Assembly: GCF_028736035.1 (NCBI RefSeq)
Contig: NZ_CP117866.1
Span: 6,510,001-6,574,000, forward strand
Source: Streptomyces sp. T12
GTDB lineage: Bacteria; Actinomycetota; Actinomycetes; Streptomycetales; Streptomycetaceae
Direction of reading: 5' to 3'
Length of the DNA: 64,000 nt
The notes beneath the pieces are model-generated. The model was not told the DNA's origin. It worked only from the letters and a program-made list of their open reading frames with translations, and made no database searches. A program made the position numbers and the translations under genes. This document shows positions 18,173-26,653 of the stretch, in pieces; position 1 is the stretch's first letter, and each line of letters opens with the position of its first letter.

Positions 18173-19870
18173 ATGAGCAACAACGGGGGAGTCCCTTACC
18201 GGTCCGACGAGCCGACGAGTTTCGAACTGCAACCGCCGCAGCCGAACCCGCCCGGACCTGTTCCCCACCCCGACAACCCGTACGCGGCGCCCACTCGGGC
18301 CGTACCGCAACAGTCGGTACCGCAAAAGTCCGTGCCCGGTCGGCCTGCCGCGCCCGGCGACCGGACCACCGCCCCGGACCCCGGCACCGGCCGGCTGATC
18401 GCGGGCCGATACCGGCTGCTCGCCAAGCTCGGGCACGGAGGCATGGGCACGGTCTGGCGGGCCAAGGACGAGACGGTGGACCGCGAGGTCGCCGTCAAGG
18501 AGCCCCGCATACCGGATCACCTTCCCGAGCGCGAACGCGCGAACGCCTTCGAACGGATGCGCCGCGAGGCACGCGCCGCAGCCCGGCTCGATCATCCGGC
18601 GGTCGTGAACGTGCATGACGTCGCCGTCGTGGACGGCCAGCCCTGGATCGTGATGGAGCTGGTGCAGGGCCGTTCGCTGGGCGACGCGCTGCAGGAGGGC
18701 ACACTCGGCGCCCGGGATGCGGCGAGAATCGGCCTCGAAGTGCTCGGCGCGCTGGAGGCCGCGCACGCGGCGGGCATCCTGCACCGCGACGTCAAGCCGG
18801 ACAACGTCCTTCTCGGCCGCCATGACCGCGTCGTCCTCACCGACTTCGGCATCGCCCAGATCGAGGGCGAGACCAACCTCACCGACACCGGCGGCTTCGT
18901 CGGCTCGCCCGAGTACATCGCGCCCGAGCGGGTGCTGGGTCAGCGGCCGGGACCGGCGAGCGACCTGTGGTCCCTGGGTGTCGTCCTGTACGCGGCGTCG
19001 GAGGGTGTCTCGCCGTTCCGCCGCAGCAACACCCCGGCGACCCTCCAGTCGGTCCTCAACGCCACGCCCGCGCCGCCCGCCTCGGCCCAGGGCCCGCTCG
19101 CCGAGGCCATCAACGGCCTGCTCCAGAAGGACCCGGCGCACCGCCCGAACGCCGCGCAGACGCGCGCGCTGCTGGAACAGACCGCCAACCCGCCGGCGCC
19201 GGCCGCCACGCAGGTCGTGCGGATCCCCGGGGACGTCGAGGGCGTCAAGGGGGGCGTCCGGCTGGGGCGCAAGGCGTTGCTCGGGCTCGGTGCGGCGGTC
19301 GTCGCGGCCGCGGTGGCGGCGTATCTGGTGATCGCCGACCCGTTCGCGGGGCCGTTGCCGGACCACTGGAAGATCCGCGAGGAGAAGGCCCTCGCCGCCT
19401 CGCTGGCGGTGCCCGACGGCTACAAGCGGGGCGTGCCCGAGGACGCGGACGACGGCCACTGGGTGACGTACACCGACGAGAGCGGCGCCATCGTGATCGG
19501 CCTGAAGCTCGATAAGAAGGCCGAGGACACGGGCAGCGACATCGCCGGTTCCGCGGCCGCCGAGATGTACGACGACGACGGCGACTTCAAGCAGACCGGC
19601 GACTACGACGTCAGCATGCCGGCGAACCCGAAGACGGCGCCCGACGAGACCACGTACCAGGGCCGTAAGTCCGCCGAGAACACCGTCATCTACACCACCA
19701 CCGACACCCAGAACCCCCGCCCCCGCGAGCTGCGGATCTTCTACTACAAGACCTCCGCCGGCGACATGTACAAGCTCACCATCGGCTACCCGGGCAAGGG
19801 CGACTTCACGGGCCGGGGACGTGAAGTGGCGCAGACGGCCATCGACAACGTGGAGATCGACAAGCTCTGA
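18173..19870 (+). CDS. Receptor-type serine/threonine kinase, array member 5
   Basis: A 565-residue kinase with a Pro-rich 70-residue N-terminal extension before the kinase domain (about 77-345). GHGGMG, Lys109 (VAVKEP), HRDVKPDN and DFGIAQIEG are intact. A membrane helix (about 366-388) leads into an outer domain starting LAASLAVPDGYKRG. ATG 18173 is used; the upstream signal is weak. In S. coelicolor one kinase of the equivalent cluster is PkaI, which phosphorylates cell-wall morphogenesis proteins; which member here is its orthologue I cannot tell. Confidence 0.9.
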   Translation: MSNNGGVPYRSDEPTSFELQPPQPNPPGPVPHPDNPYAAPTRAVPQQSVPQKSVPGRPAAPGDRTTAPDPGTGRLIAGRYRLLAKLGHGGMGTVWRAKDETVDREVAVKEPRIPDHLPERERANAFERMRREARAAARLDHPAVVNVHDVAVVDGQPWIVMELVQGRSLGDALQEGTLGARDAARIGLEVLGALEAAHAAGILHRDVKPDNVLLGRHDRVVLTDFGIAQIEGETNLTDTGGFVGSPEYIAPERVLGQRPGPASDLWSLGVVLYAASEGVSPFRRSNTPATLQSVLNATPAPPASAQGPLAEAINGLLQKDPAHRPNAAQTRALLEQTANPPAPAATQVVRIPGDVEGVKGGVRLGRKALLGLGAAVVAAAVAAYLVIADPFAGPLPDHWKIREEKALAASLAVPDGYKRGVPEDADDGHWVTYTDESGAIVIGLKLDKKAEDTGSDIAGSAAAEMYDDDGDFKQTGDYDVSMPANPKTAPDETTYQGRKSAENTVIYTTTDTQNPRPRELRIFYYKTSAGDMYKLTIGYPGKGDFTGRGREVAQTAIDNVEIDKL

Positions 19871-19908
19871 ACTGGCCAAGGGTCGGCCTCGCAAGGTAGT
19901 CATGGGAC

Positions 19909-21666
19909 ATGAGCAACGACGGGGGCGGCACCGGCCACAAGGAGCGTGTGATCGGCGGGCGTTACCGGCTGGTCGAGCGCATCGGCTCCGGCGGGATGGG
20001 CACCGTCTGGCGAGCGCTCGACGAACTGGTGGAGCGCGAAGTCGCCGTCAAGCAGCCGAGGTTGCCCGGCGACCCCGAGGACGCCGCCCATCAGCGCGCC
20101 GCCCACCGGCTCTACCGTGAGGCCCGCGCTGCCGCCCGCGTCGACCACCCGGCCGCCGTCGCCATCCACGACGTCGTCGTCGAGGACGGACTGCCCTGGA
20201 TCGTCATGGAGTTGATCCGCGGCGAGTCCCTGCACGAGGCCCTCCAGCGCGGCCCGGTGGACGCGGCCGAGGCCGCCCGTATCGGCGTCGCCGTCCTCGG
20301 CGCCCTGCGCGCCGCGCACGCCGTCGGCATCGTCCACCGGGACGTCAAGCCCGCCAACGTCCTGCTCGGCCCTGCCCCACTGTCGCATTCGCTCAAGCGC
20401 GGGCACCCCCGTCGCCGCGTCGTCCTCACCGACTTCGGCATCGCCCACATCCAGGGCGAGGAATCCCTCACCGTCAGCGGCGAGTTCATCGGCTCCCTGG
20501 AGTTCATCGCCCCCGAGCGGATGTCCGGCCGCGGCGCCGCCGGGCCCGCCTCCGACCTGTGGTCGCTGGGTGTGCTCCTGTACGCCGCCGTGGAGGGCTG
20601 GTCGCCGTTCCGCCGTACGACCCTGGAGTCCACGCTCGCCGCGATCCTCGCCGCCGATCCGCCCGAGCCGAAGCAGGCGGGGCCGCTGGGGTCGCTGATC
20701 GTACGGCTGCTGGCGAAGGATCCCGAGGCACGGCCCGGCGCTGAGGAGGCCGGGGCGGTGTTGGAGGCGGTGGCGGAGGGCTGGCCGGTGCCGGTTCCCG
20801 CCGGGGGTTCGGCAGCGGCGGGGCCACAGGATGTTTCGGGGCTGCGGGAGTTCGCGGAGGACTCGGGGACGGTACGGCTGGGAGGTGCGGCGGCGTCCGA
20901 ACCGGCCGGTGACCCGGATCCCGAGCCACCGGCCAAGGCGACGCCGGAGCCGATAGCCGAGCCGACTTCCAGATCGGCCGCCGGGTCGCCCGCTGAGACA
21001 TCCGACCTCACCTCTGCGACTCCGGACCACAAGGGCCGCTTCCTCCTCCGCCCGATTCCCGTCGCGCTGCTGGGCGTCCTCCTCGTCGGCGGTACCTGGT
21101 TCGCCACCTCCTCCTTCCTCGTCGACAAGGGCGACGACCTCAAGGAGATGAACCCCGTCTACACCTCGGCCCCCCTGGCCCCGAGCACCACCACCCCCAG
21201 CCCCACTCCCACCGTCGGCACCTGGATCGCGCACCGGGAGAAGGACATGGACGCCGTCCTCTTCCTCCCGACCGAGTACAAGGAGTCCGCGCGGGAGGGC
21301 GGTGCCACCGACCAGCCCCGGCTCGTCGTCTACGACATCGGCCTCGTCCAGGTCCGCCTCACCCAGTGGGACAAGGCGCCCCGCCCGTTGCTGGACCAGG
21401 CGCAGGACGCGCAGGAAACGTGGGACAGCTACAACCACGACGCGAGCGGCCATTCCACACGCACGACCTTCAAGGGCTACGACGCCGTCCTCGTCGACAC
21501 CACCTACGACAAGGAGGAGTCCCCGACCCGCGTCATGCAGCTGATCGTGGTCACCGGCGACGACCGCATGTACGAGCTGCGCGTCGACATGCCCAAGGGC
21601 ACGCCCTCGGAGAAGAAGGGCACCGCGGTCTTCAAGGGCGCCCGTGACCGACTCGAGATCGAGTGA
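19909..21666 (+). CDS. Receptor-type serine/threonine kinase, array member 6
   Basis: A 585-residue kinase starting MSNDGGG, very like the MSNNGG start of member 5. Kinase domain about 15-290: GSGGMG, Lys48 (VAVKQP), HRDVKPAN, then an extra basic segment of about 14 residues (GPAPLSHSLKRGHPRRR) before VVLTDFGIAH. A Pro/Glu-rich linker, a membrane helix (about 382-403) and an outer domain starting DAVLFLPTEYKESA follow. It is the last of the array; the next gene is metabolic and has its own upstream dyad. Confidence 0.9.
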   Translation: MSNDGGGTGHKERVIGGRYRLVERIGSGGMGTVWRALDELVEREVAVKQPRLPGDPEDAAHQRAAHRLYREARAAARVDHPAAVAIHDVVVEDGLPWIVMELIRGESLHEALQRGPVDAAEAARIGVAVLGALRAAHAVGIVHRDVKPANVLLGPAPLSHSLKRGHPRRRVVLTDFGIAHIQGEESLTVSGEFIGSLEFIAPERMSGRGAAGPASDLWSLGVLLYAAVEGWSPFRRTTLESTLAAILAADPPEPKQAGPLGSLIVRLLAKDPEARPGAEEAGAVLEAVAEGWPVPVPAGGSAAAGPQDVSGLREFAEDSGTVRLGGAAASEPAGDPDPEPPAKATPEPIAEPTSRSAAGSPAETSDLTSATPDHKGRFLLRPIPVALLGVLLVGGTWFATSSFLVDKGDDLKEMNPVYTSAPLAPSTTTPSPTPTVGTWIAHREKDMDAVLFLPTEYKESAREGGATDQPRLVVYDIGLVQVRLTQWDKAPRPLLDQAQDAQETWDSYNHDASGHSTRTTFKGYDAVLVDTTYDKEESPTRVMQLIVVTGDDRMYELRVDMPKGTPSEKKGTAVFKGARDRLEIE

Positions 21667-21718
21667 CTCGGCACTGGCTCGGCACTGACTCGGCAACGCC
21701 CTGATCAGCGCGTTTGTT

Positions 21719-21734
21719 GCCAGTGGACACTGGC
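21719..21734. promoter_or_regulatory. 16-bp palindrome upstream of gabD-like gene
   Basis: GCCAGTG-GA-CACTGGC is a perfect dyad with a 2-base centre, too tight for a hairpin but typical of an operator for a dimeric repressor. It lies 75 bp before the dehydrogenase start. Confidence 0.4.
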
Positions 21735-21808
21735 GTCGTGTGAGCACTCGGTGAATCCGCGTTACCGACGGGTACACAAAGCCTCCGCTCCGGCATACCC
21801 TGCGGCTC

Positions 21809-23422
21809 ATGACGGACGCGCAGGCCCCGGCCAAGACCGGCACAAACCCTCTCGCCCCCGCTCCGGAGGGCGCCCGTACCGCCGCCGACGTGGTCACCCC
21901 CGAGCTGGTGGCCCAGCTCACCAAGGGCGTGGTCGGCTCCGGTCGTACCGCCAACCACACGCCGTTCACCGGCGAGAAGCTGGCCGACCTGCCCGAATCC
22001 ACACCGGAGGACGTGCAGAAGGCCTTCGAGGCGGCCCGCACGGCCCAGGCCGTCTGGGCCCAGGTCCCCGTGCGGCAGCGTGCCGCCGTCCTGCTCCGCT
22101 TCCACGACCTGGTGCTCGAACGCCAGGCCGAGGTCCTCGACCTCATCCAGCTGGAGACCGGCAAGGCCCGTCTGCACGCCCACGAGGAAGTGCAGGCCGT
22201 AGCCGTCGCGGCCCGCCATTACGGCCGTAAGGCACCCGCCTACCTCAAGCCGAAGCGGCACGCGGGCGCCATGCCCACGCTCACGAAGGTCACCGAACTG
22301 CGCCACCCGCGCGGCGTCATCGGTCAGATAGCCCCCTGGAACTACCCCCTGGAGCTGTCCGTCGGCGACGCGCTGCCGGCCTTCGTCGCGGGCAACGCGG
22401 TCGTCATGAAGCCGGACACGGAGACCTGCCTCACCGCCCTGTGGGCCCGTGACCTGCTCATCGAGGCCGGTCTGCCCGCCGACGTCTTCCAGGTCGTCCT
22501 CGGCGAGGGCCCGGTCGTCGGCCCCGAGGTCGTCAGGCACGCCGACTACGTCTCGTTCACCGGCTCCACCCGCACCGGCCGCCAGGTCGCCCAGGGTGCC
22601 GCCGCCCGCCTGGTCGGCGTCTCCCTCGAACTCGGCGGCAAGAACGCCATGCTGGTCCTGGAGGACGCGGACGTCGAGAAGGCCGCCGCGGGCGCCGTCC
22701 GCGCCTGCTTCTCCTCCGCGGGCCAACTCTGCATCTCCATCGAGCGGCTGTACGTCCACGAGTCCGTCGCGGACACCTTCGTCGAGCGCTTCGCCGCCCG
22801 CACCAAGGCGATGCGGCTGGGCAAGTCCCTCGCGTACGGCGCGGACATGGGCTCCCTGGTCGGCGAGCGGCAGCTGGAGACGGTCACCCGGCATGTGGAG
22901 GAGGCCGTCGCCAAGGGCGCGAAGCTCGTCGCCGGCGGTACGGCCCGCCCCGACATCGGCCCGTACTTCTTCGAGCCGACGATCCTCGACGACGTCGAGC
23001 CGGAGATGACCGTCTGCACCGAGGAGACCTTCGGCCCGGTCGTCTCCATCTACCGCTTCAAGACCGAGGACGAGGCGATCGAGCACGCCAACTCCACGCC
23101 GTACGGCCTCAACTCCTCCGTCTGGACGAAGGACGGCAGCCGCGGCCGCGCGGTCGCCGCCCGCCTGCGCACCGGCACGGTGAACGTCAACGAGGGCTAC
23201 GCCCCCGCCTACGGCAGCGTCCAGTCGCCCATGGGCGGCATGAAGGACTCCGGCCTCGGCCGCCGCCACGGCTCCGAGGGCATCCTCAAGTACACGGAGG
23301 CCCAGACGGTCGCCCAGCAGCGGCTGCTGCCGATGGCGCCGTCGCTGGGGATGGACGACGAGAAGTACGCGCAGTTCATGAGCCGGAGCCTGAGGTTGAT
23401 GAAGGCGTTCCGCTTCCGCTAG
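21809..23422 (+). CDS. Succinate-semialdehyde dehydrogenase-type aldehyde dehydrogenase
   Basis: Oxidises an aldehyde, most likely succinate semialdehyde, to the acid with NAD(P)+. The 537-residue protein has the aldehyde dehydrogenase motifs: APWNYPLELS for cofactor binding, FTGSTRTGRQ, catalytic Glu274 in LELGGKN, and nucleophilic Cys308 in SSAGQLCIS. It is somewhat longer than classic GabD because of an N-terminal extension. The final segment (DEKYAQFMSRSLRLMKAFRFR) is a Streptomyces-type tail. The downstream oxidoreductase gene starts 32 bp later, so the two probably form an operon. Confidence 0.88.
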   Translation: MTDAQAPAKTGTNPLAPAPEGARTAADVVTPELVAQLTKGVVGSGRTANHTPFTGEKLADLPESTPEDVQKAFEAARTAQAVWAQVPVRQRAAVLLRFHDLVLERQAEVLDLIQLETGKARLHAHEEVQAVAVAARHYGRKAPAYLKPKRHAGAMPTLTKVTELRHPRGVIGQIAPWNYPLELSVGDALPAFVAGNAVVMKPDTETCLTALWARDLLIEAGLPADVFQVVLGEGPVVGPEVVRHADYVSFTGSTRTGRQVAQGAAARLVGVSLELGGKNAMLVLEDADVEKAAAGAVRACFSSAGQLCISIERLYVHESVADTFVERFAARTKAMRLGKSLAYGADMGSLVGERQLETVTRHVEEAVAKGAKLVAGGTARPDIGPYFFEPTILDDVEPEMTVCTEETFGPVVSIYRFKTEDEAIEHANSTPYGLNSSVWTKDGSRGRAVAARLRTGTVNVNEGYAPAYGSVQSPMGGMKDSGLGRRHGSEGILKYTEAQTVAQQRLLPMAPSLGMDDEKYAQFMSRSLRLMKAFRFR

Positions 23423-23454
23423 TCAGCACCACCCGTTCTCAACGAGGAGAGCAC

Positions 23455-25260
23455 GTGTCACAGGAGAAGTCTGTCCAGACCGGGGACGAGGACGGGTACG
23501 ACTACGACGTCATCGTCGTCGGGTCGGGGTTCGGCGGTTCCGTCACGGCGCTCCGCCTGACCGAGAAGGGCTACCGCGTCGGCGTACTGGAGGCGGGCCG
23601 CCGCTGGACCCGCGAGTCCCTCCCGAAGAACTCCTGGGACCTCAGGAACTACCTCTGGGCCCCCAAGCTCGGCATGTACGGCATCCAGCGCATCCACCTG
23701 CTGGGCAACGTCATGGTGCTGGCGGGAGCGGGCGTCGGCGGCGGCTCCCTCAACTACGCCAACACCCTCTACGTACCGCCGAAGGCCTTCTTCGACGACC
23801 CCCAGTGGCGTGGCATCACCGACTGGCAGGAGGAGCTGAAGCCGTACTACGACCAGGCCCAGCGCATGCTCGGCGTACGGCTCAACCCGACGATGACCCC
23901 CTCCGACGTCCACCTGAAGGCGGCCGCCGAGAAGATGGGCGTCGGCGACAGCTTCCACATGGCGCCGGTCGGCGTCTTCTTCGGCGACGGCAAGGACGCC
24001 GAGGGGGCGGCGCGGGCCACGCCGGGGCAGGAGGTGTCCGACCCGTACTTCGGCGGGGCGGGCCCGGCGCGCAAGGCGTGCACGGAGTGCGGCGAGTGCA
24101 TGACCGGCTGCCGCCACGGCGCGAAGAACACCCTCAACGAGAACTACCTCTACCTGGCCGAGAAGGCGGGCGCGGTCGTCCACCCCCTGACGACGGTCGT
24201 CTCCGTCACGGACGACTCACAGGGCGGCTACGCGGTGGCGACGCTGCCGACCGACCGCGGGAAGAAGGGCGAGGCCAGGCTGTTCAAGGCCCGCCGGGTG
24301 GTGATCGCGGCGGGTACGTACGGCACCCAGACCCTGCTGCACGGCATGAAGGCGGGCGGTCAACTGCCCTACCTGTCCTCCAAGCTGGGCGAGCTGACCC
24401 GCACCAACTCGGAGGCACTGGTCGGCGCGCAGACCGACAACCGGCGCTACCGCAAGGTGACGGGCGAGCCGAAGGTCGACTTCACGCGCGGAGTCGCCAT
24501 CACGTCGTCCATCCACCCGGACGCCAACACCCACATCGAGCCGGTCCGCTACGGCAAGGGCTCCAACTCGATGGGCGGCCTGTCGATCCTGCAGGTCCCG
24601 TACGCGGAGGGCTCCTCGCGTGTCGCCGCCTGGGTCCGCAATGCCGCCCGGCACCCGCTGCTGGTCCTGCGTTCCCTCTCCAACCGCCGCTGGTCGGAGC
24701 GGACCATCATCGGCCTGGTGATGCAGTCGCTGGACAACTCGCTGACGACGTACCTGAAGCCGGACGGCGTGGGCAAGGGCCTGCTGACGGCCCGCCAGGG
24801 CCACGGTGCCCCCAACCCCAAGCAGATCAAGGCGGCTTCGGAGGCTGCGTCGTCGATCGCCGCCGACATCAACGGCTTCGCCGGCTCCAACGTCGGCGAG
24901 CTGATGGGCACCCCGCTCACCGCCCACTTCCTCGGCGGCTGCCCGATCGGCGACTCACCCGAAACCGGCGTGATCGACCCCTACCACCGCCTGTACGGCC
25001 ACCCCGGCATCTCGGTCGTGGACGGGGCGGCGGTCTCTGCCAACCTCGGCGTGAACCCGTCCCTGACGATCACCGCACAGGCCGAGCGGGCGATGTCGTA
25101 CTGGCCCAACAAGGGCGAGGCCGACCCGCGCCCGGCGCAGGGGGCGGCATACGAACGCCTGAAGCCGGTCGAGCCGCAGTCACCGGCGGTCCCGGCGGAG
25201 GCGTTCGGGGCGTTGCGGTTGCCGTTCCTGGGGATGCCGGCGGTGCCGCCTAAGAAGTAG
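23455..25260 (+). CDS. GMC-family oxidoreductase, cholesterol-oxidase-like, with Cys cluster
   Basis: FAD-dependent oxidoreductase of 601 residues resembling actinobacterial ChoD-type proteins; the substrate is probably an alcohol or sterol-like compound. The FAD motif is GSGFGG (23-28). At 209-219 lies C-x2-C-x2-C-x3-C (CTECGECMTGC), followed by RHGAKNTL; this spacing resembles a ferredoxin-type [4Fe-4S] site. The C-terminal GMC region has GVNPSLTITAQAERA, with the Asn typical of the GMC active site. GTG 23455 is preceded by GAGGAGA. It is co-oriented with the aldehyde dehydrogenase, suggesting an alcohol-to-aldehyde-to-acid pair, and ends at a strong terminator. Confidence 0.88.
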   Translation: MSQEKSVQTGDEDGYDYDVIVVGSGFGGSVTALRLTEKGYRVGVLEAGRRWTRESLPKNSWDLRNYLWAPKLGMYGIQRIHLLGNVMVLAGAGVGGGSLNYANTLYVPPKAFFDDPQWRGITDWQEELKPYYDQAQRMLGVRLNPTMTPSDVHLKAAAEKMGVGDSFHMAPVGVFFGDGKDAEGAARATPGQEVSDPYFGGAGPARKACTECGECMTGCRHGAKNTLNENYLYLAEKAGAVVHPLTTVVSVTDDSQGGYAVATLPTDRGKKGEARLFKARRVVIAAGTYGTQTLLHGMKAGGQLPYLSSKLGELTRTNSEALVGAQTDNRRYRKVTGEPKVDFTRGVAITSSIHPDANTHIEPVRYGKGSNSMGGLSILQVPYAEGSSRVAAWVRNAARHPLLVLRSLSNRRWSERTIIGLVMQSLDNSLTTYLKPDGVGKGLLTARQGHGAPNPKQIKAASEAASSIAADINGFAGSNVGELMGTPLTAHFLGGCPIGDSPETGVIDPYHRLYGHPGISVVDGAAVSANLGVNPSLTITAQAERAMSYWPNKGEADPRPAQGAAYERLKPVEPQSPAVPAEAFGALRLPFLGMPAVPPKK

Positions 25261-25293
25261 GCCACAGAAGTAGGCCACGCGGCCGAACGAACA

Positions 25294-25339
25294 ACAGAGA
25301 AGGACCTGCACCCCCCTCCGAGCGCAGGTCCTTCTCTGT
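25294..25339. terminator. bidirectional terminator
   Basis: ACAGAGAAGGACCTGC (25294-25309) pairs perfectly over 16 bp with 25324-25339. It sits between the convergent GMC oxidoreductase and LAXTG protein genes. Confidence 0.9.
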
Positions 25340-25374
25340 CTTGCGTAGAGCTTCAGGTGGAGCCTTGGTGAGAC

Positions 25375-26406
25375 CTACGCCTCGACACCGCTCCGACGAC
25401 GCCTCATCGCGAACACGACGCCGGCACCGGCGACGATCGCGACGCCACCGACGGTGGCGATGATCGGGAGGTTGGAGCTGGAGCCGGTCTCGGCGAGCGC
25501 ACCGTCGACGTCGACCTCGTTGACGTCGGAGATCGGGGACTGGCCACCGGTCTGCGGCTTGGCGTCGCCCGGGTTACCCGGGTCGGAGCCGGCGGCGAGG
25601 ATGTCGAAGAAGTAGATCCAGCCGTTCGGGTCGTCGGCGATCCAGCAGCCGTCCGCGTCCGAGTAGGTGGCGAAGCCGCCGGTGATGCCGATGGAGTCCG
25701 GCACCTTGCCGCTGACGCTCAGCCGCAGCTTGAACGAGGTGGACTGGCCGGCGTCGAGCGCGAACGCGGTGAAGGTCGCGCCCTCACCGGCGGCGTCCGC
25801 GAGGGTCTGCCAGCTGCCGGTCTCCTTGTTGAAGACCTGGACCTTGATCTGGCCGGAGTAGTCGACGTCGTCCCAGCCGAGCGCTGCGACGCCGATCAGC
25901 GGCTTGATGTTCTTGATGTCCTGGTCACCGGAGTTGGAGACGTCGAACGAGAAGTTGGTCCAGCCGCTGCCGGCGACGATCGTCTCGGGCAGGCCCGACA
26001 GACCGCTGTGCAGGTCCTCGCTGAGGCCGATGGCCTCCTCGTCCGCGTCCTCGCAGTAGTCGACCTCCTCGGGCGTGCTCTCGCTGGGGCTCGGCGACGG
26101 GGAGGCGGAGGTCGTGGGCTCCTCGGTGGGCGTCGGCTCGTCGGTGGCCGGCGTGCTCTCGTCCTCGGTGGGCGTCGGCTCTTCGGTGGCCGGCGTGCTC
26201 TCGTCCTCGGTGGGCGTCGGCTCGTCGGTGGCCGGCGTGGTCACTTCCTCGGTGGGCGTCGGCTGCTCGGGAGACGGCGTCGTCTCCGACGCCGTCGGCG
26301 ACGCGGTGGTCTCGTCCGTGGCGAACGCGGCCGGCGCGGACAGCAGCGCGATCGGCGCTATGACAGCCGTCGTGGCTGCGGCGGCCAGGGCACGGCGAAG
26401 CTTCAT
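25375..26406 (-). CDS. LAXTG-anchored cell surface protein with Thr/Pro-rich stalk
   Basis: A 343-residue surface protein. The signal peptide (MKLRRALAAAATTAV, cleavage near AFA at about 28-30) is followed by a stalk of about 80 residues built from 14-residue PTPTE-containing repeats, then a folded domain of about 190 residues with two Cys, then the sorting signal LAETG (304-308), a hydrophobic helix and the tail RRRRSGVEA. LAXTG signals are used by class E sortases in Streptomyces. ATG 26406 has GAGG five to six bases upstream. No sortase gene is adjacent. Role unknown; adhesion or envelope display is inferred only from anatomy. Confidence 0.88.
   Translation of the reverse strand: MKLRRALAAAATTAVIAPIALLSAPAAFATDETTASPTASETTPSPEQPTPTEEVTTPATDEPTPTEDESTPATEEPTPTEDESTPATDEPTPTEEPTTSASPSPSPSESTPEEVDYCEDADEEAIGLSEDLHSGLSGLPETIVAGSGWTNFSFDVSNSGDQDIKNIKPLIGVAALGWDDVDYSGQIKVQVFNKETGSWQTLADAAGEGATFTAFALDAGQSTSFKLRLSVSGKVPDSIGITGGFATYSDADGCWIADDPNGWIYFFDILAAGSDPGNPGDAKPQTGGQSPISDVNEVDVDGALAETGSSSNLPIIATVGGVAIVAGAGVVFAMRRRRSGVEA
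26120..26264 (-). repeat. 42-bp tandem repeat in the surface-protein stalk
   Basis: Three near-identical 42-bp units (26120-26161, 26162-26203, 26204-26245) and a partial fourth encode a 14-residue unit (EDESTPATDEPTPT type). Such repeats often vary in copy number. Confidence 0.9.
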
Positions 26407-26653
26407 GAAGACCTCGAAAGTCCGGAGTGCTGCGACCTCGCAACACGCGTATGGCAGGAAGGCTTCCGCGTGTGGGGCGCGGGTGTGGCCCTTGATACGC
26501 AGGGTTTGATCGGCGACGGCAGTGAATGGTTGTGCCCGCACTAACAGGTTTCTTATGTGTCCTGCGTCACATTCCGGGAGGCTCTGCTCGGCGGCCCGGA
26601 GCTGACGTACGCTCAGCCGGCCGACAACTCGCTGAGAGGAAGCGCACACCGCC

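Noticed and set aside
26120..26264. Regular repeats that might suggest a CRISPR array
   Set aside because: Directly adjacent 42-bp units in frame within a secreted protein stalk; no spacers and no cas genes.
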